Assembly (NCBI GenBank): GCA_042091375.1
Contig: JBELHO010000001.1
Span: 1-64,000 of the forward strand
DNA: 64,000 nt
Direction of reading: 5' to 3'
From: JBELHO01 sp042091375
GTDB lineage: Bacteria > Pseudomonadota > Gammaproteobacteria > Enterobacterales > Alteromonadaceae
Shown: piece by piece, positions 19,338 to 27,668 of the stretch
Numbering within the stretch: the stretch's first letter is position 1
How the letters are laid out: each line of letters opens with the position of its first letter
Made by a program: the position numbers and the translations under genes
Notes under the pieces: generated by a model
Database searches by the model: none
What the model was told of the DNA's origin: nothing
The model's input: only the letters and a program-made list of their open reading frames with translations

Positions 19338-20777
19338 ATGAATAGTGTTGAGCAGGAGCTCTTGGCTAATAGCCAATTAGATAGAACCTTATTACATAAA
19401 ACCTTAGCTAATATTCATCAACGAAATATAGATTTAGCCGATCTGTATTTTCAGGCGAGTGTTAATGAATCATGGATGCTTGAAGACGGTATTGTTAAAG
19501 AGGGGTCTTATAACATAGAGCGCGGTGTTGGAGTGAGGGCTATTTCTGGTGAAAAAACTGGATTTGCTTATTCTGATGATATTTCACCACAGGCATTAGA
19601 ACAAGCGGCTAATGCCGCCAAAGGTATTGCTTTAGCCTCTAATGGCAGTGCCGTTCAGGCATTTAAAAATAAAAAACAACCGATTATTTACCAACCAGTT
19701 GACCCTGTTTTTAGTTTATCTCAAGCACAAAAAATTGAGTTGTTACACGAGGTTGAGGCACATGCTCGCGCCCAAGATAAGCGAGTACAGCAAGTCATAG
19801 TCAGTTTATCTGCGGTTTACGAAAAAATACTTGTTGCCGCTAGTGATGGTACCTTTGCTACTGATATTAGACCCTTAGTTCGACTAAATTGTTCGGTATT
19901 AGTTGAACAAGCAGGCAAGCGAGAACGCGGCACTGCCGGTGGTGGTGCCCGAACCGATTACAGTTATTTTTTTGAAGTCACCGCAGGTAAGGCTCGCTAT
20001 CTTCAATATGCCGAAGAAGCGGTGAGGCAAGCCTTGGTTAATTTGGTGGCCATTGATTCACCCGCGGGTACATTACCTGTGGTTTTGGGCGCAGGCTGGC
20101 CAGGGGTACTTTTACACGAAGCAGTAGGGCATGGTTTAGAAGGTGATTTTAATCGCAAAGGATCATCGGCATTTTCAGGAAAAATTGGTCAAAAAGTGGC
20201 ATCAGAGCAATGCACTATTGTTGATGATGGCACTTTGGCAAACCGTCGCGGTTCTATTAATATTGACGATGAAGGTACACCCGGTCAATATAATGTGTTG
20301 ATTGAAAAAGGCATCCTCAAAGGTTACATGCAAGACAAACACAATGCTGGGTTAATGGGGGGACATTCAACAGGTAATGGCAGACGTGAATCTTATGCGC
20401 ATTTGCCTATGCCGCGCATGACCAATACCTACATGTTGGCTGGTGAGCATCAGCCTAGTGATATTATTAAATCAGTTAAAAAAGGCATTTATGCACCGCA
20501 CTTTGCCGGCGGTCAAGTGGACATCACCTCAGGTAAGTTTGTGTTTACCAGTGCGGAAGCTTATTTGATTGAAGATGGCCAAATCACTTCGCCGATCAAA
20601 GGTGCTACCCTTATTGGCAGTGGCCCTGAAGCGATGCAGAAAGTGAGTATGGTTGGCAATGACCTCGCGCTTGATCAAGGGGTAGGGGTTTGCGGTAAAG
20701 ATGGCCAAAGTGTGCCTGTTGGGGTGGGACAACCAACCCTTAAAATAGATGAAATGACTATTGGCGGCACGCAATAA
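19338..20777 (+). CDS. tldD: Metalloprotease TldD
   Basis: Subunit of the TldD/TldE (PmbA) protease, which degrades unfolded peptides and matures microcin and CcdA-type substrates in other bacteria. 479 residues, near the 481 of E. coli. The zinc motif HEAVGHGLEGD is present at about residues 258-268, and the conserved glycine-rich end (IGSGPEAMQKVSMVGND and GVGQPTLKIDEMTIGG) is intact, so it is predicted active. It is the last gene of the run that began upstream with yhdP or rng and is followed by a Rho-independent terminator. Confidence 0.97.
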   Translation: MNSVEQELLANSQLDRTLLHKTLANIHQRNIDLADLYFQASVNESWMLEDGIVKEGSYNIERGVGVRAISGEKTGFAYSDDISPQALEQAANAAKGIALASNGSAVQAFKNKKQPIIYQPVDPVFSLSQAQKIELLHEVEAHARAQDKRVQQVIVSLSAVYEKILVAASDGTFATDIRPLVRLNCSVLVEQAGKRERGTAGGGARTDYSYFFEVTAGKARYLQYAEEAVRQALVNLVAIDSPAGTLPVVLGAGWPGVLLHEAVGHGLEGDFNRKGSSAFSGKIGQKVASEQCTIVDDGTLANRRGSINIDDEGTPGQYNVLIEKGILKGYMQDKHNAGLMGGHSTGNGRRESYAHLPMPRMTNTYMLAGEHQPSDIIKSVKKGIYAPHFAGGQVDITSGKFVFTSAEAYLIEDGQITSPIKGATLIGSGPEAMQKVSMVGNDLALDQGVGVCGKDGQSVPVGVGQPTLKIDEMTIGGTQ

Positions 20778-20792
20778 CCCCTGTTGATGCAA

Positions 20793-20821
20793 TAAAAAAC
20801 TAGCCATTGCTGGTTTTTTAT
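20793..20821 (+). terminator. Rho-independent terminator after tldD
   Basis: Stem AACTAGC / GCTGGTT with loop CATT (one G-T pair), preceded by an A-run and followed by T6. It ends the mre-rng-yhdP-tldD direction of transcription and sits directly against the -35 box of the next promoter. Confidence 0.75.
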
Positions 20822-20850
20822 TGAAGCTGCGCTTTTTGTTGTGATATTAT
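20821..20850 (+). promoter_or_regulatory. Promoter of the metal-uptake unit
   Basis: TTGAAG (20821-20826) and TATTAT (20845-20850) are spaced by 18 bases. The -10 box lies inside the palindrome at 20838-20856, so a repressor bound there would block RNA polymerase. The predicted transcription start is near 20857. Confidence 0.55.
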
Positions 20851-20856
20851 CACAAC
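20838..20856 (+). promoter_or_regulatory. Zur-like operator (perfect 9-1-9 palindrome)
   Basis: GTTGTGATA-T-TATCACAAC is a perfect 19-bp palindrome covering the -10 box. It has the odd-centred 9-1-9 form of the gammaproteobacterial Zur box and matches about 13 of 18 consensus positions (TGT, ATA and their complements). The Zur assignment is an inference from this match and from the downstream His-rich receptor. Confidence 0.55.
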
Positions 20857-20902
20857 TATGAGCAATGTAACTTATTTATCCCCAAGTAACAAACAGTGTT
20901 TT

Positions 20903-21160
20903 ATGAGTATTTTTGTACTCATAAGCCTATTGTTTTGCGTGGGTGCTCATGCAAGCCACTGTGATGTTAACCTGCAGTCGATAGATTCAAAGCAATGTCA
21001 ATACTGCCAACAAACTGTTGATGGTCCGCAGACATCTTTGGATTTAGTGGTATCAGACCTTTCATGGTTAGAACTCCCTGCGAGCCAATATTATTTTTAT
21101 GCTGGTTCACATGCGGTTCGACTTAATCCGCCTCTGAGAGCCCCCCCCTTGTTTAATTGA
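20903..21160 (+). CDS. Small secreted DUF2946-like protein
   Basis: Short exported protein of 85 residues from this start. MSIFVLISLLFCVGAHA is a clear signal peptide; the mature part has HCDVN, a CQYC motif and the tail RAPPLFN. The CxYC motif and a terminal RAPP are features I associate with DUF2946 proteins, often encoded next to metal-related TonB receptors. Function unknown. An in-frame ATG at 20858 would extend it by 15 residues, but that codon is one base after the predicted transcription start and inside the operator zone, so the ATG at 20903 is preferred. It is probably co-transcribed with the receptor 108 bases downstream. Confidence 0.6.
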   Translation: MSIFVLISLLFCVGAHASHCDVNLQSIDSKQCQYCQQTVDGPQTSLDLVVSDLSWLELPASQYYFYAGSHAVRLNPPLRAPPLFN

Positions 21161-21268
21161 TAGCGCTTGATTATCAACAACCTCTAATTTATTTTTTATA
21201 TTAATTATTGCTAGTACTTGCTGCTTTAAAACAGTCAATAGTGCTGGCCAATTTATTGGAAACTTATC

Positions 21269-23800
21269 ATGAAAACCCCCTTGATATTGTCGGCAAGTGC
21301 CTTGTCGATTGTTTGTTCAAATTTTGCCCTAGCGCAAGATGTATCTGGACGCATAATGAATAGCGCTGGTCAGCCTATTGCCAATGCCCAGATCAAAGTG
21401 GTTAATCAAAGTCAGCGAGCACAATCAGATGATCAAGGTTATTATTCCTTAAAAGGTTTAACATCTGGTTCATTTGAGTTACATATTACTGCACCAAAAT
21501 ATATACACATCAATGAATCTGTTAAAATTGCTGAAAGTGATTTAAAGCAGGTTAATTGGACGCTAGAAAAGTCATCAATTGAAACCATTGATGTTTATGC
21601 GACGCCTTTGCATTCATCGGTTATTGAATCAGCACTGCCTGTCAATGTGATCAGTAATGACGAATTGCGAACCAAGCAATCATCTACTTTAGGTGAAACC
21701 TTAAAAAATGAACTGGGTGTTCACAGTACTTATTACGGACCTGTAGCAAGCAGTCCTATCATCCGTGGTCTAGACGGACCTCGTGTGTTAATTACCCAGA
21801 ATGGCCTAGATGTTAGCGATGCTTCGCGAGTGGGGCCTGATCACATTGTTGCCACAGAAACATCGACAGCAGAACAAATTGAAGTTTTGAGAGGACCTGC
21901 AACACTGTTCTACGGCAGTGGTGCTATTGGTGGTGTGGTCAATGTTGTTGACAAACGCGTACCAAGAGCGATTGAACAACACATTGATTATTCACTGCAA
22001 CACAATGATGTTGCTGATGAAAATGAAGCATCAGTTAATATCAATAGCGGTCAAGGTAACATCGCCTTTCACTTTGATGCATTTTGGCGTGAATCTAACG
22101 ATTATAAAATTCCCGGCAACGCCTCAAATGAGGAAGAGCATGATGATCACGATGAAGAACATGATGACCACGGTGAAGAGCACGATGATCACGAAGAAGA
22201 AAGTAACGGCAGGTTAGCCAATAGTGCAGCTAAGTCGAATGGCTTTACTATCGGTACTAGCTATATTCTCGACAAAGGTTTTATAGGTTTTTCATACGGG
22301 CAAATGGATCGCGAATACGATATTCCAGGGCATAGTCATCACGGTCACCACGAAGAAGAACACGAGGGCCATGAGGAAGAAGATCATGAGGAAGAAGGTC
22401 ATGATGACAATGTATATGGCGATCTAGAGCAACAACGTTGGCAGGTATTGAGCGAATACTCTTTAGATAGCGATTGGTTGACTCAAATCAAATCTAAGTT
22501 GTCTTACACTGACTACCAGCATCAAGAGATTGAAGGCGATGCAGTCGGTACGCTATTTGAAAATAAAATGTCTGAAGCGCGTTTTGATATTTATCACAAA
22601 GAATTTTCAGGTTGGCAAGGGGCTTGGACACTACACCATAAAAAATCTGATTTTAAAGCCGTAGGTGCCGAAGCTTTCACACCGCCATCTAAAACCACTA
22701 CCACTGCTGCTGCATGGTTAGTCGAAAAGCATTTTGATCAATTTTTGTGGCAAGTAGGTGCGCGTATAGAGCACGTAGACATTGAAACTGACTCGCTGTT
22801 TTTTACTGAAGCACACGATGAGCACCATGAAGGTGAAGGCCATGAAGAACACGACGAACATGAAAATAGCTACCAAGAGTCTTTTACACCGGTTAGTGCA
22901 TCTGTTGGTTTAGTATGGGATTATCAGAAGGGGTACAATTTAGGTTTGTCTGCTTCTTTTGCGCAGCGAGCACCTTCGGCTTCTGAAATTTTCTCAAATG
23001 GTCCACACATAGGTACTAACACTTATGAGGTTGGTACACTATATGAAGTCGAAGTCCATGACGGCGAAGCTGAAATTCACTTTGAAGAAGACGCAATAGA
23101 CAATAACCTAGAAACTTCTTACAGCCTTGATCTTACATGGCGTAAATTCTCTGGTGATCTAGGTATTATTGCCAGTGTGTTTTATAACCAGTTTGACAAC
23201 TATTACTACCTTGCCAACACCGGATTGTTTTTTGAAGAAGAGCATGGTCATGACGATCACGGTGATGAACACGACGGCGATCACGGTGATGAGCACGACG
23301 GTGATCACGGTGATGAGCACGACGGTGAGCACGAAGAAGAAGAAGAAGGCTTACCCATTTATCATTACCAACAGCAAAATCTTGACATGTATGGTGTTGA
23401 GTTAGAGTTGGTCTATCAATGGTCACCTTCGTTAACATCAACCCTGTTTACTGATTACACTCATACTGAATTAGATGACGGCAGTTATTTACCGCGTATG
23501 CCACCACTGCGCATCGGTGGCGGACTTATGTATCAAGGCAATGGTTTTTATGCTGAGTTTAATGTGCGTCATTATTTCGAACAGGATAATGTTGCTGATT
23601 TAGAAACAACGACAGGCAGTTACACCATCATTGATGCCCATGCCAATTACTATTTGCAAGGCTTTGGTGATGATACTGTGTTGTTTTTGAAAATTGATAA
23701 CTTAGCTGATCAAGAAGCGAGAGTGCATACCTCGTTCCTTAAAGACGATGCACCTTTACCAGGTAGAGGCATCAGTTTTGGTATTCGTGGCAGCTTTTAA
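21269..23800 (+). CDS. znuD: TonB-dependent receptor, His-rich, ZnuD-like
   Basis: Outer-membrane TonB-dependent transporter of 843 residues, probably for zinc. Signal peptide at 1-22 (ending NFALA), a carboxypeptidase-regulatory-like beta domain (about 25-95), plug domain (about 110-235, with PIIRGLDGPRVLITQNGLDVSDASR and LRGPATLFYGSGAIGGVVNV), then a 22-strand-type barrel ending in Phe (GIRGSF). Four loops are very rich in His, Asp and Glu (about 288-312, 355-382, 517-532 and 658-692), as in Neisseria ZnuD, where such loops collect zinc. A Zur-like operator lies upstream of the unit. Nickel, cobalt or copper are possible alternatives. Loop 4 is encoded by a 24-bp tandem repeat. Confidence 0.85.
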   Translation: MKTPLILSASALSIVCSNFALAQDVSGRIMNSAGQPIANAQIKVVNQSQRAQSDDQGYYSLKGLTSGSFELHITAPKYIHINESVKIAESDLKQVNWTLEKSSIETIDVYATPLHSSVIESALPVNVISNDELRTKQSSTLGETLKNELGVHSTYYGPVASSPIIRGLDGPRVLITQNGLDVSDASRVGPDHIVATETSTAEQIEVLRGPATLFYGSGAIGGVVNVVDKRVPRAIEQHIDYSLQHNDVADENEASVNINSGQGNIAFHFDAFWRESNDYKIPGNASNEEEHDDHDEEHDDHGEEHDDHEEESNGRLANSAAKSNGFTIGTSYILDKGFIGFSYGQMDREYDIPGHSHHGHHEEEHEGHEEEDHEEEGHDDNVYGDLEQQRWQVLSEYSLDSDWLTQIKSKLSYTDYQHQEIEGDAVGTLFENKMSEARFDIYHKEFSGWQGAWTLHHKKSDFKAVGAEAFTPPSKTTTTAAAWLVEKHFDQFLWQVGARIEHVDIETDSLFFTEAHDEHHEGEGHEEHDEHENSYQESFTPVSASVGLVWDYQKGYNLGLSASFAQRAPSASEIFSNGPHIGTNTYEVGTLYEVEVHDGEAEIHFEEDAIDNNLETSYSLDLTWRKFSGDLGIIASVFYNQFDNYYYLANTGLFFEEEHGHDDHGDEHDGDHGDEHDGDHGDEHDGEHEEEEEGLPIYHYQQQNLDMYGVELELVYQWSPSLTSTLFTDYTHTELDDGSYLPRMPPLRIGGGLMYQGNGFYAEFNVRHYFEQDNVADLETTTGSYTIIDAHANYYLQGFGDDTVLFLKIDNLADQEARVHTSFLKDDAPLPGRGISFGIRGSF
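23255..23326 (+). repeat. 24-bp tandem repeat, three copies, in the receptor gene
   Basis: Three head-to-tail 24-bp units (23255-23278, 23279-23302, 23303-23326), the last two identical and the first differing at two positions. Each encodes DHGDEHDG. Because 24 is a multiple of three, copy-number changes keep the reading frame and only change the length of the metal-binding loop. Confidence 0.9.
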
Positions 23801-23840
23801 TCGAAAGTATTATAGCCATATAAGTTAACCAAAAAATAAC

Positions 23841-23869
23841 AGGCTAGGCGTTATGCGCCTAGCCTTTTT
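23841..23869 (+). terminator. Rho-independent terminator after the receptor gene
   Basis: Strong hairpin AGGCTAGGCG (23841-23850) with CGCCTAGCCT (23856-23865) and a 5-base loop, followed by a T-run. It closes the metal-uptake unit about 40 bases after the stop codon. Confidence 0.9.
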
Positions 23870-23885
23870 AGATTTTTTAGCTGCT

Positions 23886-24290
23886 AACTAATTATGTATT
23901 GAGTGATATGAAGGAGTACTCACTATCTATTTAATTAATTATTTATTTACTTACTTAGCTACATAGCTACTCACTATTTAGCTACTAACTAATTATGTAT
24001 TGAGTGATATGAAGGAGTACTCNNNNNNNNNNNNNNNNNNNNNNNNNNNNNNNNNNNNNNNNNNNNNNNNNNNNNNNNNNNNNNNNNNNNNNNNNNNNNN
24101 NNNNNNNNNNNNNNNNNNNNNNTACTCACTATTTAGCTACTAACTAATTATGTATTGAGTGATATGAAGGAGTACTCGCTATCTATTACTTATTTACTTA
24201 TTTACTTACTTATTTAAATACTTAGCTACTCACTATTTAGCTACAAACTAATTATGTATTGAGTGATATAGGACTATTTGCCTGACTACT
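23886..24290. repeat. AT-rich tandem array, unit about 101-104 bp
   Basis: A 36-bp core (AACTAATTATGTATTGAGTG and onward to GGAGTACTC) recurs at 23886-23921, 23987-24022 and 24142-24177, and as a decaying copy from 24246. Readable periods are 101 and 104 bases. Between cores lie ATTTATTTACTTACTTAG-like runs and TACTCACTATTTAGCTAC. The 100-N gap falls inside the array, so its real length is unknown and probably larger. No open reading frame is supported here. Confidence 0.85.
24023..24122. other. Assembly gap (100 N) inside the tandem array
   Basis: Exactly 100 unknown bases. TACTC ends the left flank and begins the right flank. The tandem array around it explains why assembly broke here; additional repeat units are likely missing. 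Confidence 0.99.
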
Positions 24291-24383
24291 CACTACCTGT
24301 TAGTTACTTGCACAGCTACTTAGCTGGTAAATCAGTACACATGGCTGGTTATTGACAGGTTCAAAAGGTATAGCTATTGCCGA

Positions 24384-25196
24384 TTATTTTAATCTTATAC
24401 CATTGGCCTCGATAGCTATTTTGCCGGTTTTCATTAAATGTCCAATAGTCGCTTTAAAGGCCTTTTTACTCATGCCTAGGGTATTTTTTATCAATTCAGG
24501 TGAGCTTTTATCGTGCAGCGAACTAAAGCCGTGTTGAGCTTCGATGTGAGCCAGTACTTTTGCTGAAAAGTCATTGACTTTACCTTCTCCCGGGCGAGCT
24601 AGTGATAAATCTATACGCCCGTCTTGACGAATATTTTTAATATAACCGGATAGTTTTTTGCCAATATTTAAAGGTTGGAATATTTCATTGTCGTAGAGTA
24701 GCCCCCAGTGTTGGTTATTGATAATCGCTTTATAACCAAGGTCGGTTTTATTACCAATGATCAACTCAACTTTATCCCACTGTTGATAATCAGCGGGCCA
24801 AATATCTATAAATCGATCAATTTTACTTGAGGCAATTAAACGGTTGCTGTCAGTATCTAGGTAGATGTGGACAAGATAATAGTTACCTTGTTGCATTTTC
24901 GAATGTTGCTGGTTGTAAGGCACAAGTAGGTCTTTGGGTAGCCCCCAGTCCAAAAAAGCGCCCATTTTATTGGTTTGTGCAACTTTCAATGAGGCAAATT
25001 CATTAACTTGAGCAAAAGGCTTGCTAGTAGTAGCGATTAATCTATTGGCAGAGTCGGCGTATATAAACACCGTAAGTTCATCGTCCACCTGACAGTCTCT
25101 TGGTACTTGCCGGTTTGGCAATAATATTTCTCCCAATACCCCAGCATCTAAATAAGCACCGTTTGTGGACAGTGCAATCACTTTAAGATGATTAAA
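24384..25196 (-). CDS. CvfB-like S1-domain RNA-binding protein (5' end in assembly gap)
   Basis: Protein of the CvfB/YitL family, with tandem S1-like domains followed by a winged helix (TIGHLMKTGKIAIEANGIRLK) at the C-terminus. Family members bind RNA; CvfB influences virulence regulation in Staphylococcus. 270 residues are readable. The frame stays open to the gap edge at 25196 (reading FNHLKVIALSTNGAYLDAG); family proteins start with a few residues before this point, so the true start codon lies in the gap. A GTG at 25181 is an internal codon, not the likely start. Motifs include GAYLDAGVLGEILLP and GAFLDWGLPKDLLVP. Confidence 0.85.
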   Translation of the reverse strand, partial: FNHLKVIALSTNGAYLDAGVLGEILLPNRQVPRDCQVDDELTVFIYADSANRLIATTSKPFAQVNEFASLKVAQTNKMGAFLDWGLPKDLLVPYNQQHSKMQQGNYYLVHIYLDTDSNRLIASSKIDRFIDIWPADYQQWDKVELIIGNKTDLGYKAIINNQHWGLLYDNEIFQPLNIGKKLSGYIKNIRQDGRIDLSLARPGEGKVNDFSAKVLAHIEAQHGFSSLHDKSSPELIKNTLGMSKKAFKATIGHLMKTGKIAIEANGIRLK

Positions 25197-25296
25197 NNNN
25201 NNNNNNNNNNNNNNNNNNNNNNNNNNNNNNNNNNNNNNNNNNNNNNNNNNNNNNNNNNNNNNNNNNNNNNNNNNNNNNNNNNNNNNNNNNNNNNNN
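25197..25296. other. Assembly gap (100 N) hiding the 5' end of the CvfB-like gene
   Basis: Exactly 100 unknown bases. The left edge cuts the reverse-strand S1-domain gene just before its start codon; the right edge is intergenic. Its promoter is also lost here. Confidence 0.99.
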
Positions 25297-25355
25297 ATAA
25301 CGTAAAGTAACAGTGACCGTTTGAGTATTTAATTGATTTGTATTGGCCAACTTTT

Positions 25356-25802
25356 TTAGATGTCAATAACACTGTTTTTAGCGCGAATATATTCGGCATG
25401 GCGCAAGTGCAGGAGGTCTGCAACTTTGCGAATAATGTGCTCTTCGATACTGGCTAACTCACCGTCTGCCATAGCGAGTTGCCAAAGCAAGGATACCATA
25501 TGTATTTTTTCGTCAATACTGTATTGATTGTTGATAGTGGAGGTAAATTGATGAAAATCTGTGGCTTCTTCGCATACCTGTAATGCTTGTGTAATTAATT
25601 GCTGTACTTCTTCTGATGGTAAAGCAAATTGATCACTGATGATTTGTTTAAGCTTATCTTGTTCTTGTTGATCGAAATGGCCATCGGCTCTCATCACTTC
25701 ACACAGCAGCACTGTGCAGGCCATTTCTGCGGTCATTTCACTGTGATCAATCACTTGATTGGCATTTAAGTTTTGAAAAAAAGCCGATATTTTGTTTAGC
25801 AT
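25356..25802 (-). CDS. TerB-like (tellurite resistance family) protein
   Basis: Small all-helical cytoplasmic protein of 148 residues. Two related segments carry acidic metal-binding-like motifs, MRADGHFDQQEQDKL and MADGELASIEEHIIRKVADLL, the signature of the TerB/DjlA N-terminal fold. The start is placed at the ATG at 25802 (MLNKISAFFQ), the usual start pattern for this group; the frame continues upstream to 25913 without a convincing site. It is divergent from the NagX-like gene. Role unclear; TerB-domain proteins are linked to membrane or stress functions, and no other ter genes lie nearby. Confidence 0.75.
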   Translation of the reverse strand: MLNKISAFFQNLNANQVIDHSEMTAEMACTVLLCEVMRADGHFDQQEQDKLKQIISDQFALPSEEVQQLITQALQVCEEATDFHQFTSTINNQYSIDEKIHMVSLLWQLAMADGELASIEEHIIRKVADLLHLRHAEYIRAKNSVIDI

Positions 25803-26000
25803 GGCACCATTACTCTTGCTTAAGAAAAAATTATTGTTACCGACAATACGTGTTAATTCAAGAAATTGTTCAATGGTAAGGGCGGTTGCTATTTGTACAT
25901 AGCTTGCATACAATGCTCAAATGACAACGCTGTCTTTGTGCTTTGTGATCACAAGCACAGTAAGTACTGCCGATTTTACATAGTGTCATTAGGAGATAAA

Positions 26001-27143
26001 ATGCAAGCAAGTCAATCAGCCTCTTATTCACCCTCAAAAAAACGATTGCTTTCTATAGATGCGTTGCGCGGCTTTGATATGTTCTGGATATTAGGAGCTG
26101 AGCACTTATTTTCTGCCTTATTTATCATTAGTGGCCTGTCTATTTTCAATGTCGCGGCGGCACAAATGTTACACAGCCAGTGGCATGGTTTTACTGCTTA
26201 TGACTTAATATTTCCTCTTTTTATTTTTCTTTCAGGGGTCAGTTTAGGTATCGCTGCTAAACCCTTTTCGCAACTGTCTGCAAAGCAAAAACAACAGACG
26301 TTAACACATGGGATCAAGCGCTTAGTTTTATTGTTGCTATTGGGTATTGTCTATAATCACGGTTGGGGCGGTGGCATACCCATGTCGGTTGACAATATTC
26401 GTTTCGTTAGTGTGTTAGGTCGAATTGGATTTTCTTGGTTTATTGCTGCGCTTTTGGTTTGGTACCTGAGTGAACGATTGCAATGGCTTGTTGCCGGTGC
26501 AATTTTAGTGTTTTACTGGATATTATTGCAATATGTAACTATCGGTGGTTTTGGTGGTGGTGACTTTTCAGCCAATGGTGCCTTGAATGTTTGGTTTGAT
26601 CAGACTCTGTTACCAGGGGCAACATACCGCGATCTAGCTATTGATCCTGAAGGCATTTTATCAAATATTCCTTCAGTGGTGAATGCATTATTGGGGGTGT
26701 TTGTCGGTCGCTATTTGAGCAAACATTTAGCTAATAGCCGAAAAATATTAATCGGTTTAATATCTGCCGCTCTGCTTTTGTTACTTATTGGTTATAGTTG
26801 GGGAATGGTGTTTCCCATCAATAAAACCCTTTGGACAAGTTCTTTTGTGCTAGTGACCAGTGGCTACAGTATATTACTTCTCAGTGTGTTTTACCTGATT
26901 GTTGATGTGCTAAAATTTAATGGTTTAGCAAAGTTTTTTGCAGTCATAGGGACTAACTCAATTATCGTGTATTTAGGAACAAGTTTAATTAATTGGCAAT
27001 ACAGTGCTAAGAGTCTTTTTGGTGGACTGATCTATGTTAGTCCTGCTGCTTGGCAAAATCTGATCACCATTGTTGCTATGTTGTCATTACAGTGGTTGAT
27101 ACTGTATGGACTCTATTGCAAGAAAATTTTTATCAAAATCTAG
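26001..27143 (+). CDS. NagX-like membrane acyltransferase (heparan-alpha-glucosaminide N-acetyltransferase family)
   Basis: Polytopic inner-membrane protein of 380 residues with about ten hydrophobic segments. The N-terminus RLLSIDALRGFDMFWILGAEHL is the signature of the DUF5009/NagX and YeiB-related acyltransferases; a conserved His follows in LHSQWHGFTAYDLIFPLFIFLSGVSLG. The start at 26001 has a strong AGGAGAT site; the frame is open upstream to 25866. NagX-type genes often belong to N-acetylglucosamine use regulons, but no nag genes are visible here, so the substrate is open. Transcribed away from the TerB-like gene. Confidence 0.8.
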   Translation: MQASQSASYSPSKKRLLSIDALRGFDMFWILGAEHLFSALFIISGLSIFNVAAAQMLHSQWHGFTAYDLIFPLFIFLSGVSLGIAAKPFSQLSAKQKQQTLTHGIKRLVLLLLLGIVYNHGWGGGIPMSVDNIRFVSVLGRIGFSWFIAALLVWYLSERLQWLVAGAILVFYWILLQYVTIGGFGGGDFSANGALNVWFDQTLLPGATYRDLAIDPEGILSNIPSVVNALLGVFVGRYLSKHLANSRKILIGLISAALLLLLIGYSWGMVFPINKTLWTSSFVLVTSGYSILLLSVFYLIVDVLKFNGLAKFFAVIGTNSIIVYLGTSLINWQYSAKSLFGGLIYVSPAAWQNLITIVAMLSLQWLILYGLYCKKIFIKI

Positions 27144-27411
27144 GCACTTATCAAGGTTGCAATAATTTTCATCTTAACTCATATATTTCAACAGTAATCA
27201 CAGTGCTAGGTGAAATGAAAATAGTTAACCATTATCACTTGGCATTAAATAATATCCATTGACAAATATGCAAGGGATGCAATAACTGGGGGGATTGCGC
27301 ATTGTTAGAAGTCGCATCAACTCCTAAATTGAATATAATAAAACTTCCCAAATATTAGTCAATTTAACCAAATCATTAAAAAACAAAAACAAAATAAATT
27401 ATATATTCACT

Positions 27412-27438
27412 AATATTAATTGTCATATAATTAATATT
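27412..27438. repeat. Inverted repeat with 10-bp arms
   Basis: AATATTAATT (27412-27421) and AATTAATATT (27429-27438) are perfect reverse complements separated by GTCATAT. A T-run follows, so it could be a weak terminator, a protein site or chance in AT-rich DNA. Confidence 0.5.
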
Positions 27439-27536
27439 TTTAGTTTGTTTGTTTCTTCTAGTAATATTTTTTTTGTTTTAAATCAATGGCTAAGCTTTTA
27501 TAAATAATTAATTTTGTGTTTATTGGTGATCTCGGC

Positions 27537-27590
27537 TTGATACTTGTAATAAGTGTTTACAACTTTGGTAACAATGTTGATTGATACTTG
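27537..27590 (+). promoter_or_regulatory. Candidate operator region of the RND efflux operon
   Basis: Contains TTGTAA-N7-TTACAA (27544-27562), a 19-bp palindrome of the size bound by TetR-type repressors, and the direct repeat TTGATACTTG at 27537 and 27581. It lies about 80-130 bases upstream of the adaptor gene. No regulator gene is adjacent, so the binding protein is unknown. Confidence 0.35.
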
Positions 27591-27668
27591 GTTATTATAG
27601 TCTGAATTAATTGTATTTTTGTACAAAAAATAACCAGCTCGAGACACATGAAAAATAAGGATTTTACA

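Larger units (their letters stand above)
27144..27668. other. 525-bp AT-rich intergenic region upstream of the RND pair
   Basis: No gene is supported. It holds an AT-only palindrome with 10-bp arms (27412-27438), a TTGTAA-N7-TTACAA palindrome (27544-27562) and a 10-bp direct repeat TTGATACTTG (27537-27546 and 27581-27590). The last two are close to the efflux operon and look regulatory. Confidence 0.5.

Noticed and set aside
20838..20856. CRP or FNR site at the palindrome before the small protein
   Set aside because: TGTGA and TCACA are five bases apart, not the six needed for CRP, and FNR half-sites are absent. The 9-1-9 symmetry fits Zur better.
23169..23441. Alternative frames through the His-rich repeat of the receptor
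   Set aside because: They are by-products of the codon repeat and lie wholly inside a well-supported gene.
23886..24290. CRISPR array
   Set aside because: The spacers between cores are similar to each other, the units are over 100 bp, and no cas genes are nearby.
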